The notes beneath the pieces are model-generated. The model worked only from the letters and a program-made list of their open reading frames with translations. It was not told the DNA's origin and ran no database searches. Of a DNA stretch of 64,000 nucleotides, positions 42,659-55,903 are shown one piece after another; positions within the stretch are counted from its first letter, which is position 1, and each line of letters begins with the position of its first letter. The stretch comes from Microbacterium lushaniae. Its GTDB lineage: Bacteria; Actinomycetota; Actinomycetes; Actinomycetales; Microbacteriaceae. The DNA lies in assembly GCF_008727775.1 (NCBI RefSeq), contig NZ_CP044232.1:496001-560000 (forward strand). Direction: 5' to 3'. The position numbers were made by a program, and so were the translations under genes.

Positions 42659-45600
42659 ATGAGTAGAGGCACACACATGGGGGCATCCTCTGCCCGTCGC
42701 CCTCTCGGACTGCGGCGCCGGTGGTACGGCGGCGGCGTGGCCGCGTTGCTGACCGCGGTGCTCGTGTTCACCGGCTTCGGTTCGCCGGCGATGGCCGCCG
42801 TCGCACCTCCCGCCGACTCAGCGGAGTCCGCCGCGTCCGTCCCGCCCGAGCAGGACGCCGCACCCGCGCCGGACGCTCCGCCCGCGCCGGAAGAGCCCGC
42901 CCCCTCCCCGGCGCCCACGCCGGACCCGGCTCCGCCTGCGACGGAGGCGCCGGTCCCGCCGCCGGTCGAAGAGCCCGCCGCGCCCACCGCCGAACCCGTA
43001 CCGCCCCAGGACGGGGCCACGCCGACACCCACGGCCGCACCGACCCCGGTCGAGTCTGAGCCCACCGATGAGCCTGCGGATGTCGGCGTGCTCGCCGTGC
43101 CCGCACCGGGCGCCACCACGTCCGTGATCACCGTCAAGGTCGGCTCCGACCGCACCGGGATCACCGGTGTGACCAACCTCGCCGGGGTGGTACTGCTCCT
43201 CAACGAAGGCGGTGCCGGCGGGCCGAACGGCACGCGCCCCGACGGGGTGGCCGGCACGGCGGACGGATGGGCGAAGTGCACGTCGGATGCCGCGGGCGAC
43301 TGCTCCTTCATCGTCCCCGAGACGGGCCTCGGGCTCTTCAACATCCCCCAGGCCAACCGCGACGACCGCTATTGGGTCGTCCAGGCCAGCGTGCCCGACG
43401 GGTACTACGCCAACCCGTCACTGCGCACGGGCCCCGGGAGCGGCGGCGGTACGGCCACCGCCTATCAGTTCCGCACCGGCACCCAGCTGCGCGCCGGCAA
43501 CGTCTACAGCTCGCAGAACGCGAGCGACTTCATGCTGTCCTCCGGGTCGCAGGCGACGGCGTCCGGGGGATCTGGCAGCAGTCGCGCACCAATGCAGCGC
43601 TCGATGTGTCCTGCGGCCTCGACGTCGCGCTGATCCTCGACCTGTCGGGCTCGGTCGGATCCAGTACGGGGCAGCTGAAGAGTGCCGCCGACGCCTTCGT
43701 GGACTCCCTCCAGGGCACCCCCTCGCGCATGTCGCTGTTCTCCTTCTCCACCGTCACGCCGGCGGAGGGGGCGACCGCGAACTTCCCGAGCCTGACCTCC
43801 GTGGCCACCGCCACGCAGGCGGATGCCTTCAAGAACCGGTACGCCGGCTGGACGGCGGTGGGCGGCACGAACTGGGACCGGGGACTCGGTGTGGCGGCCG
43901 CCGCGAACACCGCGGCGAACAACTTCGACCTCGCCGTCATCATCACCGACGGCGATCCCACCCTGTACAACCAGCCCTACCAGGGGCCGGGAAACTTCAA
44001 TCGTTTCCGCGAGACCGAGAACGGCATCTTCTCCGCCAACGCCCTGAAGGCTGGTCCGGCAGGCGGATCGCCCACGCGGCTCATCGCGTTCGGCGTCGGT
44101 GACGGCGCGAGCGGCGCCGCGACGGCGCTGAACCTGCGCGCCATCTCCGGCCCCACCGCCTACGACGGTTCCAACGGCACGTCGGCCGACTACTACCAGA
44201 CCGCGAACTACGCCGCGGTCGGGACGGCGCTGCGCAGCCTGGCGCTGGGCAACTGCGAGGGGGCCCTGACCGTCACCAAGCAGATCGTCCCGCAGTCCGC
44301 TCCCGCCGGATCCATCGAGGGGGCGACGCCCGCCGGCGCCGGCTGGCAGTTCACCAGCGAGATCGGCACCACCGGCGTCACGACGCCCGAGCCCGTGCAG
44401 ACGACCTCCGCCGACGGCACCGGCACCGTCAGCTACCCGCTCGACTTCCCCGGCGGCACACCAGACGCATCGGTCACCGTGACGGAGGTGCAGCAGCCCG
44501 GATTCACCCTCCAGCCGGTCGATGACCAGAACGCCGTCTGCACGAATCTGAACACCGGTGATCCGGTCGTGCCCACAGCCTCGCCCACCGACGGCTTCAC
44601 CGTCACCGTGCCCAGCACGCAGGCGGTGAACTGCACCGTCTACAACCGTGCGCCCAGCCCGGAAGCCGACCTCACCGTGACCAAGAACTGGGTCGTCAAC
44701 GGTGTCTCCTACGAGGAGGGCGCCCAGCCCGGCGGCCTCTCCGCGCAGCTCCAGCTCACCGGTCCCGGCGATGCCGAAGCGACCGACCAGGGGTGGGGTG
44801 TGACCCGATCGGGGTACGCGCAGGGCGACACCGTCACGCTCACCGAGCAGGTCGCCCTGATCGATCCGACGCTGTGCACCGACGACGCGGCCGTGACGAG
44901 CCTCAACGGGGCCGCCGTGGACATCCCGCTCGGCGCCGGGTACGACGTGACGCTCGCCCAGGCGCAGAACACCGCGACGATCACCAACACCGTCACGTGC
45001 GAGAGCCGTCTCACCCTCGCCAAGGAGGTCGACGGCGGCGACGCCGACCCGACGAGCTGGACGCTGAACGCGTCGTTCCTGGCCGGCGCGCCGGTCGATG
45101 AAGGCCTCCCCGGGTTCTCCGGCGTCGACGGTGCCGCCGGCACGACATCGCAGCCGGTCACTCCCAATGCCCGCTACCAGCTGTTCGAGACCGGCGGCGA
45201 CGCGCGGTACCTCCAGGTCGACGAGCGCACGGACCTGCAGTCCAATCCCCTGTCCACGGGGTCGGCGACGTGCATCCGCGTCGACGAGAACGGCGACCGG
45301 TATCCCGACAGCGGCTACTCCGACGGGATCAACGGCGGCGTCAACGTGCCGCTGGGCTACCGCGTGGAGTGCACCTTCGTGAACCAGGACGCCCAGCTCA
45401 CCCTGCTGAAGACCGTGGTGAACGACGACGGCGGCTCCGCCACGGCCGACCAATGGGAGCTCACGGCCACCCCCGCGACCCTCGAAGGTCTCACGCCCAC
45501 CACCGTCACCGGATCCGAGGAGGTCTCGGCGGCGAGCATCATCCAGGTGCGCCCCGACCACGTGTACACCCTCACCGAGGAGTCGACCGTGCCGGGGTAC

Positions 45601-48600
45601 GAGTTCTCCCGCCTGCAACGGCGCGTGGGCGAGGAGTGGGTGGATGTCGAGGCCAACCCCGACCCGGCCGGTTACCCGCGGCAGAACGCCGACGGCGACT
45701 GGGAGGTCACCGTCCCCGCGCTGGGCGGACCGGTGTACCGGTTCGTCAACGACGACGTCGCCCCCACCCTCACCCTGGTGAAGGTGATCGTCACCGACAG
45801 CGGCGGCACCGCGGACGAGACGGACTGGACCCTGACGGCGACGACCCCGGATGGCCCGAACCTGAGCGGTCCCACGGGAACGTCGGGGGAGCTCACCGCT
45901 GGCGTGGCGTACACGATCGGCGAGACCGGCCCCGACGGATACGACTGGACCGACCTGACCTGCACCGGCTATCCCGACACGACGAGGGCTGCTCCCGAGC
46001 TGACCCTCCAGCCCGGCGACGACGTCACGTGCACGCTGACCAACGACGATGTCATCGTCCCGGTCACCATCGAGAAGTCCGACGGCGCCGTGGCGCAGTC
46101 CGCCGACGGGGTGTGGACCATCCGCTACCCCGTGGTCGTCACCAACACCAGCAGCACCCTGCCCACGACGTACTCGCTCACCGACGTGCCCGGCTTCGAC
46201 GCGAGCTTCACCGTCCTCACGCAGGGCTGGGAGGGCGCGCCCGATGTGACCGACGTGCCGCTGGAGGCCGGCGGCACCGACGAGTACACGTTCGTGATCA
46301 CGGCCGAGGCGAACGAGACCCCGGTCGACGCGTCGGCGCTGGAGTGCTCGACGACCGGCGGCGGCTTCTTCAACACCGCCGAGGCGACCTACCCGGGCGG
46401 GGAGGCGACCGACACCGGATGCGCCGTCCCGGCCGCCCCGACGGTGGAGAAGATCGCGCAGCCCACGGTGCAGAACCTCACCACCGGCGAGTGGACGCTC
46501 AGCTACCGGGTCGCGGTGGCCAACCCCAGCCAGATCGAGCTGGCCTACGAACTGAGCGACATCGCCGGCGCCCTCCCGGCCGGAGTCACGGGCGGGCAGT
46601 GGACGGCGTCGGATCCGGTCGCCGTCGGCGGCGGCACGTTCGTGCGCAGCGCCGACCCGGTGGGGGACGGACCGCTGGCGACCGGCACGCTTCCCGCCGG
46701 TGCGACGCACACCTACACGCTCTCGCGCACGGTGACGGTGGCGGCATCCGTCACCGACGCGGCGCTGACGTGCGGGACCGTGGTGGGCGAGGGTGGCGGG
46801 GTGTGGAACACCGCGACGGTCACGAACGGGATCGCCGAGCCGACCTCGTCCGACTGCGCGGAGATCGAGCGGCCCGATGCCGGCGTCACCAAGACGGTGA
46901 CCTCGACGGTCCAGCTCACCGACGGCACGTGGCAGATCACGTATGACATCGCCGTGGCCAACTCGTCCGACGCGCTCGTCGCGGTCTACAGCCTCGCGGA
47001 CGCGCTGCAGTTCGGCGGCGACATCACCGTGGAGGGCGCCACGTGGACGGGCCCCACGGGCACTGGCGACTTCGCCGCAGACGGCACAACGACGCTCGCG
47101 ACCGACCGCGCGCTGGCGCCGGGCACCACGGAGACCTACACCGTGGTGGCCCGTGCCGGCGTCGACGCGGCGGCATGGGAGGGCGGCGACCTCGCGTGCG
47201 ACGGCACGACGGCCGGCGGGTTCCTGAACACCGCCACGCTCACCGTCGCCGGCGATGAGGTTCCGGCCTCCGACTGCTCGGAGCCCGCTCTGCCGACGAT
47301 CGAGAAGGTCGGCGTCGCGGTGACCCAGAACCCCGACGCACCCACGCGATGGACCGTCACGTACGACCTCACCGTCACCTCGGGCGGCTACGACACCTTC
47401 TACTCGCTCGGCGACAGCCCGTCCTTCCCGGAAGGGGTCACGCTCGGCGCAGGGACGGCCCAGCGCACCGACACGGAGGCCCAGCCGCTCCTGCCGGTGA
47501 CGCCCGGCGCGGACTTCGTCACCGGCGTCGCGCTCGCCGCCGGCGCCACCCACGTCTACCGCGTGACGTGGCAGGTCGAGCTCACCGATGCCTACAGCGA
47601 GGATGACGCCGCCTGCACCGGCGAGCCCGGCAGCGGGTTCTTCAACGCCGCCCTGCTCCAGGTGGGCTCCATCCCGATCGACGCCACCGACTGCATCCCC
47701 GTCGACGAGCGCGTGTACCCGTCCGTCGCGAAGACGGTGACCACCACCGAGCAGGACCCGGCGACGGGCCTGTGGACCATCGTCTACGACCTCCAGGTGA
47801 CCCTGCCCCCGCTCGGCGAAGACAACCCGAAGGGGCTGTCGGCGGCGTACGACCTCACCGACACGCTCGATTTCGGCGACGGCATCGACATCCGCAGCGC
47901 CTCGTGGTCGGGACAGTCCTCCGGCGACTTCACGTTCTCGCCGGAACCTGCGGTGCTCGCCTCCGGCACGGCGATCGCGGCCGGGGCCACCCACACGTAT
48001 ACCGTGCGCGTCGTGGCCGCCGTCACCGCCGCCGCGGTGGAGGGCGGCACCACCGCATGCCTCCCCGACGCGGCGGGCGGGTTCCTCAACACCGCGCAGC
48101 TGACCTCGGCGACCGTCGAGACCGACGTGCGCGCGTGCGCCGAGCCGGTGTTCCCCGAGGTCGAGAAGACCGCCGTCGGCGAGGCGGTGCTCGATCCCGA
48201 CACGGGGCTGTGGTCGGTCGTCTACGACGTCGCGGTCAGGTACCCCACGACCACCGCCGACCCGCTGCCGACCCTCGCGTACGTCCTCACCGACGCTCCC
48301 GACCTGCCCGAGGGCGTCGAGGTGGCCGGCGAATGGACCGCGGAGGCGGCCACGACCGACACCCCGGCACCGGACCAGCCCTCGTGGGACGGCACCGGCA
48401 CGTGGACGATCGTGAGCGGCACCTTCGACCCCGCCGCCGACGGAGTGCGGGAGCACCTGTTCACCATCACCGCGCAGGTGCGCGTCACCACGACACCGAC
48501 CGGCGAGCCGGTGCAGTGCGACGACGTCGAAGGTCCGGGGGTCGCCATCGCCAACACCGCCACCGTGGTGTCGGGCGGGTACCGCGCCGACGACGACGCG

Positions 48601-50142
48601 TGCGAGCTCGTGCCCTTCGACGACGTCGGGATCGTCAAGACCACCGACGGCGTGGACGGACCGCTGGAAGCCGGCGACACGTTCGACTACGTGCTCACGG
48701 TGACGAACAACGGCATCGTGGATGCGACGGACGTGAGAGTCGCCGACCCCGTACCGAGCCGCCTGACCGTCACCGCGATCGACCTCTCGGCGGCCCCGGG
48801 CTGGTCGAACGAGAACGCGCCCGCGCTCGTGGACGACGGCAACGTCGTAGCGCTGCGCGCGGCGACTCTGCCTGCCGGGGGCAGCGTGGCGATCCGCCTC
48901 TCGGTCACCGTGAACGCGCTGCCGGCGCCCGACGTCGTCGCCCTCGGCCCCGACGACCCTGCACCCACGCCGCAGCTGCCCGAGAGCCGCCTCGTCAACG
49001 AGGCGTGCGTGACGGCGGTGGGCGACAGCGACCCCAGCAACGACTGCGACGACGTCACGGTCCAGACCCGTGACATCGTTGCGGCGGTGTTCACGCGCTG
49101 TGTCAGCGACGTGCCCAGCGTCGGATTCACCCTCGTCAAGACGGATGACCTCGTGGCTGAGCCGGTCCAGCTGTCGTGGACGCCGGATGGCGCGAGCCCG
49201 GCGACCGACCCGGCCTCCGTCGAGCGGTCCTACCCCGGCGGGTCGACGACTCACGCGGACGAGTTCGCGTGGGTGGGCGTGCGGGAGACGGCGGCCGGCG
49301 TCGGGATCGACAACGCCGGCCTGCGGCCGCTGCGCGCGTCGGACTACGCCCCCGGCGGCGGGTACTACCTCCCCGGCACCACCACGGTCATGACGCCCGA
49401 GCAGCAGGCGCAGTTCGTCGTCAACGGGATGATCCTCGACCCCGGCGAGACGGACTTCGCCTGGCGAGGTCCGACCACCCTGACCCTCACCGTGAACCCG
49501 GCCCTGACCTTCCAGATCGCCGAGATGCCGGCCGGCGGCGACTGCACCGCCGCCCGCCGCTCCGACGTGCGGATCGAGAAGACGTCCAGCCTCGAGCGGA
49601 CGGCGCCCGGCGGCGCCTTCACCTACCGGCTGGAGGCCGCCAACGTCAGCACCGACTCCGCCGCCGAAGGCGTCGTCGTGACCGACCCGATCCCCACCGG
49701 CATCCGGGTCACCGACGTGACGTGGCCGGGGAAGGGTGACGCCGACGCGTTCCCGAACTGGCGGACCTGCGCCGTCACAGGTCAGAACGGTGCCGGGTAC
49801 GGCGGCACGCTGCGCTGCGAGCTGTTCGGGCCGCTGCATCCGGCGGGGTCGGGGCTCGGCGCATCCGGCGCGCCGCCGATCACGCTCTCGGCCACCGTGG
49901 ACCCCGGCACCGGCTCGACCACCATCCGCAACGTCGCCGTGGTGGACTCCCACACCTTCGGCGACCCCGGCGATGCGGGCCGTGACAGCGACGACGCGGC
50001 CGTACGGGTATCGTTGCTGCCGCCGACCGGAGGCGGGCCACTCGCGGCCCTCATCCTGTTCGGCGTGCTGGCCCTGGCCGGGGGAGCGACGACACTGGTC
50101 GTGCGTCGCCGCCCCCGTGAGGACGTCGCGGCAGCCCCATGA
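42659..50142 (+). CDS. Large VWA-containing LPXTG surface protein, frameshifted in this sequence
   Basis: About 2494 aa once one G is restored in the GGGGG run at 43565-43569; before it the frame is that of 42659, after it the frame ending at 50142. A signal peptide (cleavage after SPAMA), a Pro/Ala/Glu-rich stalk and a small domain precede a VWA domain with complete MIDAS: DLSGS (nt about 43642), the Thr in GGTNWD and ITDGDP. Prealbumin-like modules follow, then six long modules beginning with a xVEK-type signature (nt 46060, 46438, 46879, 47293, 47719, 48154), two DUF11-like modules and LPPTG with helix and RRRPRED tail. It resembles Gram-positive adhesin or pilin-tip proteins. The start could also be 42641 or 42677. 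Confidence 0.85.
46060..48621 (+). repeat. Tandem surface-protein modules
   Basis: Six consecutive modules of about 126-156 residues start with short [PA]-x-[VI]-x-K signatures at nt 46060, 46438, 46879, 47293, 47719 and 48154. A seventh, DUF11-like unit follows at about 48622. Each has a shared W-x-[IVL]-x-Y-x-[VL]-x-V strand and a conserved Cys near its end. They are diverged repeats within one reading frame. Confidence 0.7.
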
Positions 50143-50157
50143 CCCGGGGCCCGGCCC

Positions 50158-50188
50158 GCGACACGCCCGGGTTTGCGACACGCCCGGG
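50158..50188 (+). repeat. 14-bp direct repeat across the S10 promoter
   Basis: GCGACACGCCCGGG occurs exactly at 50158-50171 and 50175-50188, a 17-nt period. The second copy overlaps the -35 box and spacer of the promoter at 50173-50201, so a protein bound to both copies would sit on the polymerase site. Confidence 0.7.
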
Positions 50189-50201
50189 CTGCACGTAGAC
50201 T
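50173..50201 (+). promoter_or_regulatory. S10 operon promoter
   Basis: TTGCGA (50173-50178), a 17-nt spacer and TAGACT (50196-50201) give a good vegetative promoter. No other promoter of comparable quality is seen before rpsJ. Confidence 0.82.
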
Positions 50202-50207
50202 AGGGCA

Positions 50208-50522
50208 GTTCCACATTCCAGGAGTCGCCACGTGCGTGCTCCGGATCACTGCCAGGGCAGTGCATAGGCAGCGTGAAAGCGCGAGACCTAGGCCGCGGGC
50301 AGCAGAACAACACACCGACCCCCTCTGCTCCCTCCGGAGCCGTGCGTCCGCGCGCGGGGAGGACGGGCCGGATGCGCAGGCGTCCGGTTTGACAGCAGAA
50401 CAGCGGTGCAGCATCGCCCGGAAGGGCGTCGAAGTGCCCGGCGTGCAAGCGCCATGGTGCGTCCAATGCCCGTGTTCCGAATGAACACAGCGGTAAGACG
50501 CGAGAAAGAGAGTGAGCAGACA
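50208..50522 (+). promoter_or_regulatory. Long S10 operon leader, no gene
   Basis: About 315 nt of untranslated leader precede rpsJ. It contains short hairpins, for example CACTGCC/GGCAGTG at 50247-50262 and a CGCCC-GGAA-GGGCG stem further on. I found no credible reading frame. Long S10 leaders are known to carry L4-type feedback in some bacteria, but a matching structure cannot be shown here. Confidence 0.45.
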
Positions 50523-50831
50523 ATGGCGGGACAGAAGATCCGCATTCGCCTGAAGTCGTACGATCACGCCGGACTGGATTCGTCCGCGCGCAAGATCGTC
50601 GACACCGTGACCCGCGCCGGCGCCACCGTCGTCGGCCCCGTGCCGCTGCCGACCGAGAAGAACGTCGTCGTCGTCATCCGGTCGCCCCACAAGTACAAGG
50701 ACAGCCGCGAGCACTTCGAGATGCGCACCCACAAGCGCCTCATCGACATCATCGACCCGACGCCCAAGGCCGTCGACTCGCTCATGCGACTCGACCTGCC
50801 CGCCGACGTCAACATCGAGATCAAGCTCTGA
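50523..50831 (+). CDS. rpsJ: 30S ribosomal protein S10
   Basis: 102 aa, standard length, first gene of the S10 operon. [21 protein letters not shown] and the C-terminal DVNIEIKL are typical. The frame is open upstream but family length sets the ATG at 50523. S10 sits in the 30S head and also acts as NusE in antitermination. The ribosome binding site is weak (AGAGAG). Confidence 0.97.
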   Translation: MAGQKIRIRLKSYDHAGLDSSARKIVDTVTRAGATVVGPVPLPTEKNVVVVIRSPHKYKDSREHFEMRTHKRLIDIIDPTPKAVDSLMRLDLPADVNIEIKL

Positions 50832-50839
50832 GGTCCGAC

Positions 50840-51499
50840 ATGGCTGATATCAACTCCAAGGTTTCGAAGGGCCTGCTGGGCACCAAGCTCGGCATGACCC
50901 AGGTCTGGGACGCGAACGGCAAGCTCGTTCCCGTCACCGTCATCGAGGTCGCTCCGAACGTCGTCACCCAGGTGCGCACGCCGGAGAAGGACGGCTACAA
51001 CGCCGTTCAGATCGCGTATGGGCAGATCGACCCCCGCAAGGTGAACAAGCCGCTCACCGCCCACTTCGAGGCGGCCGGCGTCACCCCCCGCCGCCACCTC
51101 ACCGAGGTTCGCACCGCGGATGCTGCTGACTACTCACTCGGTCAGGAGCTCACCGTGGACGGCCTCTTCGAGGCGGGCCAGCTGGTCGACGTCGTCGGCA
51201 CCAGCAAGGGCAAGGGCACCGCGGGCGTCATGAAGCGCCACAACTTCAAGGGCGTCTCCGCTTCGCACGGTGCGCACCGCAACCACCGCAAGCCCGGTTC
51301 GATCGGCGCATCGTCGACCCCGAGCCGCGTGTTCAAGGGCATGCGCATGGCCGGCCGTATGGGTGGCGAGCGCGTGACCGTCCTCAACCTCACGGTGCAC
51401 GCCGTCGACGCCGAGAAGGGTCTGCTGCTCGTCAAGGGCGCCGTCCCCGGCGCGCGCGGCCGCATCGTCTACGTCCGCAACGCAGTGAAGGGTGCCTGA
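50840..51499 (+). CDS. rplC: 50S ribosomal protein L3
   Basis: Early 50S assembly protein near the peptidyl transferase centre, 219 aa. The conserved start [14 protein letters not shown] and the central extended loop [15 protein letters not shown] (about residues 135-149) are present. It starts 8 nt after rpsJ. Confidence 0.97.
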   Translation: MADINSKVSKGLLGTKLGMTQVWDANGKLVPVTVIEVAPNVVTQVRTPEKDGYNAVQIAYGQIDPRKVNKPLTAHFEAAGVTPRRHLTEVRTADAADYSLGQELTVDGLFEAGQLVDVVGTSKGKGTAGVMKRHNFKGVSASHGAHRNHRKPGSIGASSTPSRVFKGMRMAGRMGGERVTVLNLTVHAVDAEKGLLLVKGAVPGARGRIVYVRNAVKGA

Positions 51500-51504
51500 T
51501 CTCC

Positions 51505-52170
51505 ATGGCTGACTCGACTCTCGCGCTCGACGTCGTGAAGGCAGACGGCAAGAAGGCCGGCTCCGTGGAGCTGCCCGCCGCTCTGTTCGACGTCAAGACG
51601 AACATTCCGCTCATCCACCAGGTCGTCGTCGCGCAGCGCGCGGCGGCTCGCCAGGGCACGCACTCGACCAAGCGTCGCGGCGAGGTCTCCGGCGCCGGCC
51701 GCAAGCCCTTCAAGCAGAAGGGCACCGGTAACGCCCGTCAGGGCTCGATCCGCGCGCCGCACATGACCGGCGGTGGCATCGTGCACGGCCCGAAGCCCCG
51801 CGACTACGGCCAGCGCACCCCCAAGAAGATGATCGCCGCCGCGCTCCTGGGCGCGCTGAGCGACCGCGCACGCGGCGAGCGTCTCCACGTCGTGGACTCG
51901 TTCGGCATCGAGGGCACCCCGTCGACCAAGACCGCTGCTGCGGTCCTGGCCCAGCTCGCGCCGAACCAGAAGCGTGTTCTGGTCGTCATCGAGCGCGGTG
52001 ACGAGGTCACGGTCAAGAGCGTGCGCAACCTCGCATACGTGCACGTGCTCACGTTCGACCAGCTCAACGCCTACGACGTGCTCGTCTCCGACGACATCGT
52101 CTTCACCAAGGCCGCCTACGATGCGTTCGTCGCGTCCAAGGCCGGCGCAACCCAGGAGGTGTCGGCATGA
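51505..52170 (+). CDS. rplD: 50S ribosomal protein L4
   Basis: 221 aa. The exit-tunnel loop ([17 protein letters not shown] through [12 protein letters not shown], about residues 48-80) is complete, which is where macrolide-resistance changes occur in other species. In some bacteria L4 represses its own operon. It starts 5 nt after rplC and overlaps rplW by 4 nt. Confidence 0.97.
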   Translation: MADSTLALDVVKADGKKAGSVELPAALFDVKTNIPLIHQVVVAQRAAARQGTHSTKRRGEVSGAGRKPFKQKGTGNARQGSIRAPHMTGGGIVHGPKPRDYGQRTPKKMIAAALLGALSDRARGERLHVVDSFGIEGTPSTKTAAAVLAQLAPNQKRVLVVIERGDEVTVKSVRNLAYVHVLTFDQLNAYDVLVSDDIVFTKAAYDAFVASKAGATQEVSA

Positions 52171-52466
52171 CCACCGTCAACAAGGATCCGCGCGACGTCA
52201 TCCTCAAGCCGGTCGTCTCGGAGAAGAGCTACGGGCTCATCGACGAGGGCAAGTACACGTTCTACGTGGACAGCCGCGCGACCAAGACCGAGATCAAGCT
52301 CGCCATCGAGAAGATCTTCGGCGTCAAGGTGGCCGCGGTCAACACGCTCAACCGTGTCGGCAAGGCCCGCCGCACCCGCTTCGGGATGGGAAAGCGCAAG
52401 GACACCAAGCGCGCCATCGTCACCCTGAAGTCGGGCACCATCGACATCTTCACGGCAGTCGGCTGA
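52167..52466 (+). CDS. rplW: 50S ribosomal protein L23
   Basis: 99 aa protein at the tunnel exit, docking site for trigger factor and [26 protein letters not shown] is read near the start (residues 9 on). The start overlaps the rplD stop (ATGA). Confidence 0.97.
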   Translation: MTTVNKDPRDVILKPVVSEKSYGLIDEGKYTFYVDSRATKTEIKLAIEKIFGVKVAAVNTLNRVGKARRTRFGMGKRKDTKRAIVTLKSGTIDIFTAVG

Positions 52467-52491
52467 CGGTCGGGACAGAAGGACTCCAACT

Positions 52492-53331
<840 letters not shown>

Positions 53332-53344
53332 GTAGGAACAGAAG

Positions 53345-53626
53345 ATGCCACGCAGTCTCAAGAAGGGCCCCTTCGTCGACGAGCACCTGCTTCGCAAGGT
53401 CGTGTCGCAGAACGAAGCGGGAACCAAGAACGTCATCAAGACCTGGTCGCGTCGCTCGATGATCATCCCGGCCATGCTGGGTCACACGATCGCCGTGCAC
53501 GACGGGCGCAAGCACATCCCTGTGTTCGTGACCGAGACCATGGTCGGCCACAAGCTGGGCGAGTTCGCGCCCACCCGCACCTTCCGCGGCCACGTGAAGG
53601 ACGACAAGAAGGGCCGCCGCCGCTGA
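53345..53626 (+). CDS. rpsS: 30S ribosomal protein S19
   Basis: 93 aa, standard. [19 protein letters not shown] and [16 protein letters not shown] are the family signatures. It is a 30S head protein that contacts S13. Confidence 0.97.
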   Translation: MPRSLKKGPFVDEHLLRKVVSQNEAGTKNVIKTWSRRSMIIPAMLGHTIAVHDGRKHIPVFVTETMVGHKLGEFAPTRTFRGHVKDDKKGRRR

Positions 53627-53650
53627 CGCGGAGGCGTAGAGGAGAGAGAA

Positions 53651-54058
53651 ATGGTGGAGTCCATCGCACGCGTGCGACACATCCGCGTGACCCCTCAGAA
53701 GGCTCGTCGTGTCGTCGCGCTCATCAAGGGCAAGCAGGCTCAGGAGGCCCTGGCCATCCTGAAGTTCGCGCCGCAGGGCGCCAGCGAGCCCATCTACAAG
53801 CTCGTCGCCTCGGCGATGGCGAACGCACGCGTCAAGGCCGACCAGGAGAACGAATTCCTGGATGACGCCGACCTGTACGTGTCCAACGCGTACGTCGACG
53901 AGGGCACGACGCTGAAGCGTTTCCAGCCCCGCGCACAGGGCCGCGCGTTCCAGATCAAGAAGCGCACGAGCCACATCACGGTCGTGCTCTCGACGCCGGA
54001 GGCAGCTGACGCTCCGACGAGCGCGGCCACCGGCACGAAGAAGAAGGCGAGCAAGTAA
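53651..54058 (+). CDS. rplV: 50S ribosomal protein L22
   Basis: 135 aa. A globular domain and the long tunnel hairpin ([20 protein letters not shown], about residues 90-109) are present. The last 20 residues are Ala/Thr/Lys-rich. The stop TAA overlaps the rpsC ATG by one base. Confidence 0.97.
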   Translation: MVESIARVRHIRVTPQKARRVVALIKGKQAQEALAILKFAPQGASEPIYKLVASAMANARVKADQENEFLDDADLYVSNAYVDEGTTLKRFQPRAQGRAFQIKKRTSHITVVLSTPEAADAPTSAATGTKKKASK

Positions 54059-54827
54059 TGGGCCAGAAAGTAAACCCGTACGGCTTCCGCCTCGGCATCA
54101 CCACCGACCACGTGTCGCGGTGGTTCTCCGACTCGACGAAGCCCGGACAGCGCTACGCCGACTACGTGGCCGAGGACATCAAGATCCGCAACCTGCTGAA
54201 GAAGCAGCTCGACCGCGCCGGTGTCTCGAACATCGAGATCGAGCGCACCCGTGACCGCGTCCGCGTCGACATCCACACCGCCCGCCCGGGCATCGTGATC
54301 GGTCGCCGTGGCGCCGAGGCCGAGCGCATCCGCTCCGACCTCGAGAAGCTCACGGGCAAGCAGATCCAGCTCAACATCCTCGAGGTGAAGAACCCCGAGG
54401 CCGACGCCCAGCTGGTCGCACAGGGCATCGCCGAGCAGCTCTCCGCCCGCGTGGCCTTCCGCCGCGCGATGCGCAAGGGTCTGCAGGGCGCTCAGCGCGC
54501 CGGCGCCAAGGGTGTCCGCGTCCAGGTCTCCGGCCGCCTCGGCGGTGCCGAGATGAGCCGTTCGGAGTTCTACCGCGAAGGTCGCGTGCCCCTGCACACC
54601 CTCCGCGCGAACATCGACTACGGCTTCTACGAGGCCAAGACCACCTTCGGCCGCATCGGCGTGAAGGTCTGGATCTACAAGGGCGATCTCACCAACAAGG
54701 AGCTCGCACGCGAGCAGGCCAACGCGCCGAAGTCCCGCGGTCGTGACGACCGTGGCGACCGCGGCGACCGCCGCCCGCCGCGCGGCCCCCGCAACGAGGC
54801 CCCCGTGGCAGAAGGAGCGTCGGCGTA

Positions 54828-54828
<1 letters not shown>
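54058..54828 (+). CDS. rpsC: 30S ribosomal protein S3, with RGD-rich C-terminal tail
   Basis: 256 aa. The N-terminal KH domain contains [12 protein letters not shown] (GxxG near residues 81-84). S3 lines the mRNA entry channel. The chain has a long C-terminal extension from about residue 222 with [18 protein letters not shown], a disordered Arg/Gly/Asp tail similar in composition to the N-terminal extension of S5 (58601-59305). The rplP start overlaps its stop. Confidence 0.97.
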
Positions 54829-55246
<418 letters not shown>

Positions 55247-55247
<1 letters not shown>

Positions 55248-55564
55248 TGGCGATCGGCACCAAGACGCTCGCACCCAGCGAGCTCGACACGTTCGAAGAC
55301 TCCCGCCTGGTCGAGGAGCTCCGCAAGGCCAAGGAAGAGCTGTTCAACCTGCGCTTCCAGTCGGCCACCGGCCAGCTCGAGAGCCACGGCCGCATCCGCG
55401 CCGTCAAGCGCGACATCGCGCGCCTGTACACCGTGATCCGCGAGCGCGAGCTCGGGATCCGTGCGACGCCGGCGCCGGTCGAGGCCGCCCCCAAGGCGAA
55501 GAAGTCCACGAAGGCCAAGAAGGCGGCTCCCGCCGACGAGGCCGTGAAGGAAGAGGCTGAGTGA
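55247..55564 (+). CDS. rpmC: 50S ribosomal protein L29, extended
   Basis: 105 aa, longer than the usual 60-75. The core with [16 protein letters not shown] and [16 protein letters not shown] ends near residue 68. A Lys/Ala-rich extension ([18 protein letters not shown]) follows, as in other actinobacteria. The stop overlaps the rpsQ start. Confidence 0.95.
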
Positions 55565-55899
55565 TGGCCACCACCAAGAAGACCGCTGAGGTCGCCGACC
55601 AGGCTGCCGGGCACGAGAGCTCCGCGCACGATGTGCGCGACGTCGACGCCCGCGGATACCGCAAGGCCCGCCGCGGCTACGTCGTGAGCGACAAGATGGA
55701 CAAGACGATCGTCGTCGAGGTCGAGGACCGCGTGAAGCACCCCCTCTACGGCAAGGTCATCCGTCGCACCTCCAAGGTGAAGGCGCACGACGAGGCGAAC
55801 GCGGCCGGCATCGGCGACCTCGTCCTCATCAACGAGACCCGTCCGCTCAGCGCCACCAAGCGCTGGCGCCTGGTCGAGATTCTCGAAAAGGCCAAGTGA
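55564..55899 (+). CDS. rpsQ: 30S ribosomal protein S17, with N-terminal extension
   Basis: 111 aa against about 85 in most bacteria. The first 34 residues ([19 protein letters not shown] part) are extra and probably disordered; the OB-fold core starts near [14 protein letters not shown]. The ATG at 55564 overlaps the rpmC stop; the GTG at 55561 is a less likely alternative. Confidence 0.94.
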   Translation: MATTKKTAEVADQAAGHESSAHDVRDVDARGYRKARRGYVVSDKMDKTIVVEVEDRVKHPLYGKVIRRTSKVKAHDEANAAGIGDLVLINETRPLSATKRWRLVEILEKAK

Positions 55900-55903
55900 T
55901 CGC

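Noticed and set aside
43504..50181. 2225-aa antisense frame opposite the VWA surface protein
   Set aside because: Same codon-mirror effect; no domain, no start signal, and the plus strand has clear signal peptide, VWA and LPPTG features.
50391..50420. TTGACA in the S10 leader as a second promoter
   Set aside because: No acceptable -10 hexamer lies 16-18 nt downstream.
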